From positions 1 to 64,000 of the forward strand of contig NZ_ARQE01000002.1 in NCBI RefSeq assembly GCF_000382705.1: DNA of 64,000 nucleotides, in the 5' to 3' direction. Under the pieces are notes generated by a model, which made no database searches, was not told the DNA's origin, and saw nothing but the letters and a program-made list of their open reading frames with translations. A program made the position numbers and the translations under genes. Shown in pieces: positions 62,436 through 64,000 of the stretch; the first letter of the stretch is position 1; each line of letters starts with the position of its first letter. This DNA is from Aureimonas ureilytica DSM 18598 = NBRC 106430. Its GTDB lineage: Bacteria; Pseudomonadota; Alphaproteobacteria; Rhizobiales; Rhizobiaceae.

Positions 62436-63653
62436 TCAAACCCGCGCGTCGCTCGAGCCACGGGCGCGAAACGGGCCACGCAGGCGAAGCGACGAGCCGG
62501 GCTCGATCCCCTCGCGCATGACGCTGCGTCGAAGAACCGGAACCCGCGAGAGGAGACCGACGCCGAGGCTGCGCGCGATCTGCACGGGCAGGAAACTCGA
62601 TAGAAGCGAGCGGTTGAGAAGATCGACGGCGGCGGTGCGCGTCGCGACATCGCCGCTGCGCGCGCGCCCATAGGCCGTGATCAAGGCCTGCCCGCCCAGA
62701 TCGTCGCGATGGCGGGTGGCGACCTCGATCAGGTCGGCGACGTCGCGCAGGCCGAGATTGAGGCCCTGCGCCCCGATGGGCGGGAAGACATGCGCCGCCT
62801 CGCCGATCAGCACGCTCCGCTCGGCGCCGAAGCGCGTGGCGCTCGCGCCCGACAGGGGAAAGGACTGCACGTCGCCATCGACCTCGACCGCGCCGAGGAT
62901 CGAGTGCATCTTCTCCTCGATCATCCGCGACAGACGCTCGGGTCGGGCAGCGGTGATGAGTTCGGCGGTCTCGGGTCGCTCGACCCAGACAAGCGAGGAA
63001 CGACGGCCGGGGAGCGGCACCTGCGTGAACGGGCCGGTCCGTGTGTGGAACTCGGTGGAAACGCCGTCGTGATCGCGCTGGTGGCGGAAGTTCAGGACGA
63101 TGGCGCTCTGCGGATAGGACCAGCTTCGCAGCGCGATGCCGGCCGCTTCGCGAACGCGCGAACGCCGCCCGTCCGCCCCGACGACGAGGCTTGCGCGCAC
63201 GCTCGCGCCCGAGCTCAGCGAAAGATGGGCATGGTCCGCCGAGGTCTCGATGCTCTCCAGCGCGTCCGGCAGAATGGTCAGCCGGTCGCCGAGATTCTCG
63301 GTCGCTTCGCGCAGAATGGCCATTAGGTCGGCGTTCAGGATATTGATGCCGAACCCATCCCGATCGATCTCGCTGGCGTGAAACTCGGCATTGGGTGCGC
63401 GAAAAAGGCGCATCGTATCGTCCACGATCCGCATGACGCGCAACGGCTCGCCGGCGGCTTCGATCGCTTCGGAAAGCCCGCACCGGCCGAGGAAGTCGAG
63501 CGAAGAGCCGATCAAGGCCGTGGACCGGCGGTCCTGCGGGGCGGGCGGTGCGATCAGAACCGTGTCGAACCCGGCCTTCGCCAGACCGATCGCCGCGCTG
63601 GTGCCGGCCAATCCGCCTCCGATCACGGCCACTTCACGACGGAGTGTCGACAT
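62436..63653 (-). CDS. UbiH/UbiF-type FAD-dependent monooxygenase
   Basis: 405 aa from ATG 63653 (gaggaa upstream). Rossmann motif AVIGGGLAGTSAAIGLA, mid-protein VVGADGRRSRVRE, C-terminal GEAAHVFPPIGAQGLNLGLRD, the ubiquinone-hydroxylase signature. It likely hydroxylates the ubiquinone ring, though Ubi regiospecificity varies in alphaproteobacteria (UbiL/UbiM alternatives), so I give no symbol. It is divergent from pcs; the 95-bp gap holds a spaced inverted repeat. A second class A flavoprotein is at 25320. Confidence 0.9.
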   Translation of the reverse strand: MSTLRREVAVIGGGLAGTSAAIGLAKAGFDTVLIAPPAPQDRRSTALIGSSLDFLGRCGLSEAIEAAGEPLRVMRIVDDTMRLFRAPNAEFHASEIDRDGFGINILNADLMAILREATENLGDRLTILPDALESIETSADHAHLSLSSGASVRASLVVGADGRRSRVREAAGIALRSWSYPQSAIVLNFRHQRDHDGVSTEFHTRTGPFTQVPLPGRRSSLVWVERPETAELITAARPERLSRMIEEKMHSILGAVEVDGDVQSFPLSGASATRFGAERSVLIGEAAHVFPPIGAQGLNLGLRDVADLIEVATRHRDDLGGQALITAYGRARSGDVATRTAAVDLLNRSLLSSFLPVQIARSLGVGLLSRVPVLRRSVMREGIEPGSSLRLRGPFRARGSSDARV

Positions 63654-63693
63654 GGATTCCTCGTCTTTCCGATGGTCAGGCACGCAACGCACT

Positions 63694-63723
63694 GTATCTC
63701 TTTTCAGTGTTTTAACGAGATAC
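63694..63723. promoter_or_regulatory. Spaced inverted repeat between the ubiH-like gene and pcs
   Basis: gtatctc (63694-63700) and gagatac (63717-63723), 16 bp apart, about 23 bp centre to centre, roughly two helical turns. A possible operator controlling either divergent gene. Confidence 0.35.
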
Positions 63724-63748
63724 GGCCTTTCGGACGGATGACAATCCT

Positions 63749-64000
63749 ATGTCGCCTGCGTTAGGCAGCGGAAATGGAATTCAGAGCGTGGCGGACGACG
63801 TGACATCGGGTTTTGGACATTGGCGCGCGTTCTCCGTTCACCTTTTGACGGCGAGCGGCGCATTCTGGGCGTTTCTGTCCATCATCGCGGCGGCGGAACA
63901 GAACTGGGTCCACATGTTCGCGTGGCTCGGCCTCGCCTTGTTCGTGGACGGGATCGACGGGCCGATCGCGCGCCGCATCGATATCAAGAACGTCCTTCCC
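63749..64000 (+). CDS. pcs: Phosphatidylcholine synthase, N-terminal part (cut by window edge)
   Basis: 84 codons remain in frame at the right edge. RAFSVHLLTASGAFWAFLS and WLGLALFVDGIDGPIARRID match the N-terminus of rhizobial Pcs. DGIDGPIAR is the start of the CDP-alcohol phosphatidyltransferase motif DGxxAR. Pcs condenses choline with CDP-diacylglycerol to make phosphatidylcholine in one step, typical of Rhizobiales. ATG 63749 is the first in-frame ATG; GTG 63788 is an alternative that would begin closer to the usual family start. Confidence 0.9.
   Translation, partial: MSPALGSGNGIQSVADDVTSGFGHWRAFSVHLLTASGAFWAFLSIIAAAEQNWVHMFAWLGLALFVDGIDGPIARRIDIKNVLP

Overview
The window is a GC-rich (roughly 65% by eye), densely coded chromosomal segment from an alphaproteobacterium, most likely of the order Hyphomicrobiales (Rhizobiales). 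The evidence is the gene set: a four-gene aapJQMP general L-amino-acid ABC operon, an IalB-family secreted protein, a bacterial transglutaminase-like cysteine peptidase beside DUF3126, Usg, DUF2336, HspQ, homologues of the mitochondrial complex I accessory subunits NDUFS4 and NDUFS6, and a phosphatidylcholine synthase cut by the right edge. Family-level placement (an Aurantimonadaceae-like genome, for example) is only a guess. Apart from the tail of an IS630-type transposase at the left edge I see no prophage, CRISPR array, defence island, integron or plasmid functions. This is core chromosome, and the notable signals are small genes, RNA structures and unusual protein architectures.

Layout. 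1-4280: IS630 remnant, usg, then a leftward phaC-map-radC string (PHA synthase, methionine aminopeptidase, RadC). 4446-10510: a lipoprotein, then an aminotransferase-hom-glpX-recJ string linking amino-acid metabolism, gluconeogenesis and a repair exonuclease. 10603-10893: two tandem tRNA-Glu genes, each with its own promoter. 10963-14687: an M15/DUF882 lipoprotein, glyoxalase I, a double cold-shock-domain protein coupled to a DUF192 protein, tRNA-Pro, the NDUFS4-like subunit and tRNA-Arg. 14870-16915: a 51-codon Rmf/CrpP-like gene, a PNPOx-like flavoprotein and cystathionine beta-lyase. 17109-21753: aapJQMP. 21849-28865: an AI-2E family permease, a Pro/Ala-rich OmpA protein, an FAD monooxygenase, the NDUFS6-like zinc protein, an alpha/beta hydrolase, cysE and DUF3126. 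28904-35091: cysteine peptidase, double PilZ protein, rhomboid protease, CBS protein, patatin, hisI-folE (overlapping), and an Fe-S scaffold-yidD pair (overlapping).

35250-45261: thrS, a secreted protein with three internal repeats, a nitroreductase/flavin reductase pair, DUF2336, NAD kinase, nagA, an amine-oxidase-like flavoprotein and an isochorismatase-family hydrolase. 45450-53174: glutamine-dependent nadE, a membrane GGDEF protein, tRNA-Lys, ccdA, glmU and glmS. 53178-64000: recG, sdhE-mfd (overlapping), a YejA-like peptide-binding protein, ialB, hspQ, a UbiH-type monooxygenase and the start of pcs.

Functional themes: DNA repair and recombination (radC, recJ, recG, mfd); amino-sugar supply for the cell wall (nagA, glmU, glmS); NAD/NADP synthesis (nadE, NAD kinase); sulfur amino acids (cysE, metC); respiratory chain assembly (NDUFS4, NDUFS6, SdhE, CcdA, UbiH-like); and cyclic-di-GMP signalling (GGDEF, PilZ). 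Convergent gene pairs are repeatedly separated by strong, symmetric bidirectional terminators. I found no convincing wholly new multi-gene system. The best leads are the small Rmf-like gene, the triple-repeat secreted protein, the defective second tRNA-Glu copy, a hairpin that hides the ribosome-binding site of the cysteine peptidase gene, and the aapJ-aapQ and hom-glpX intercistronic hairpins.
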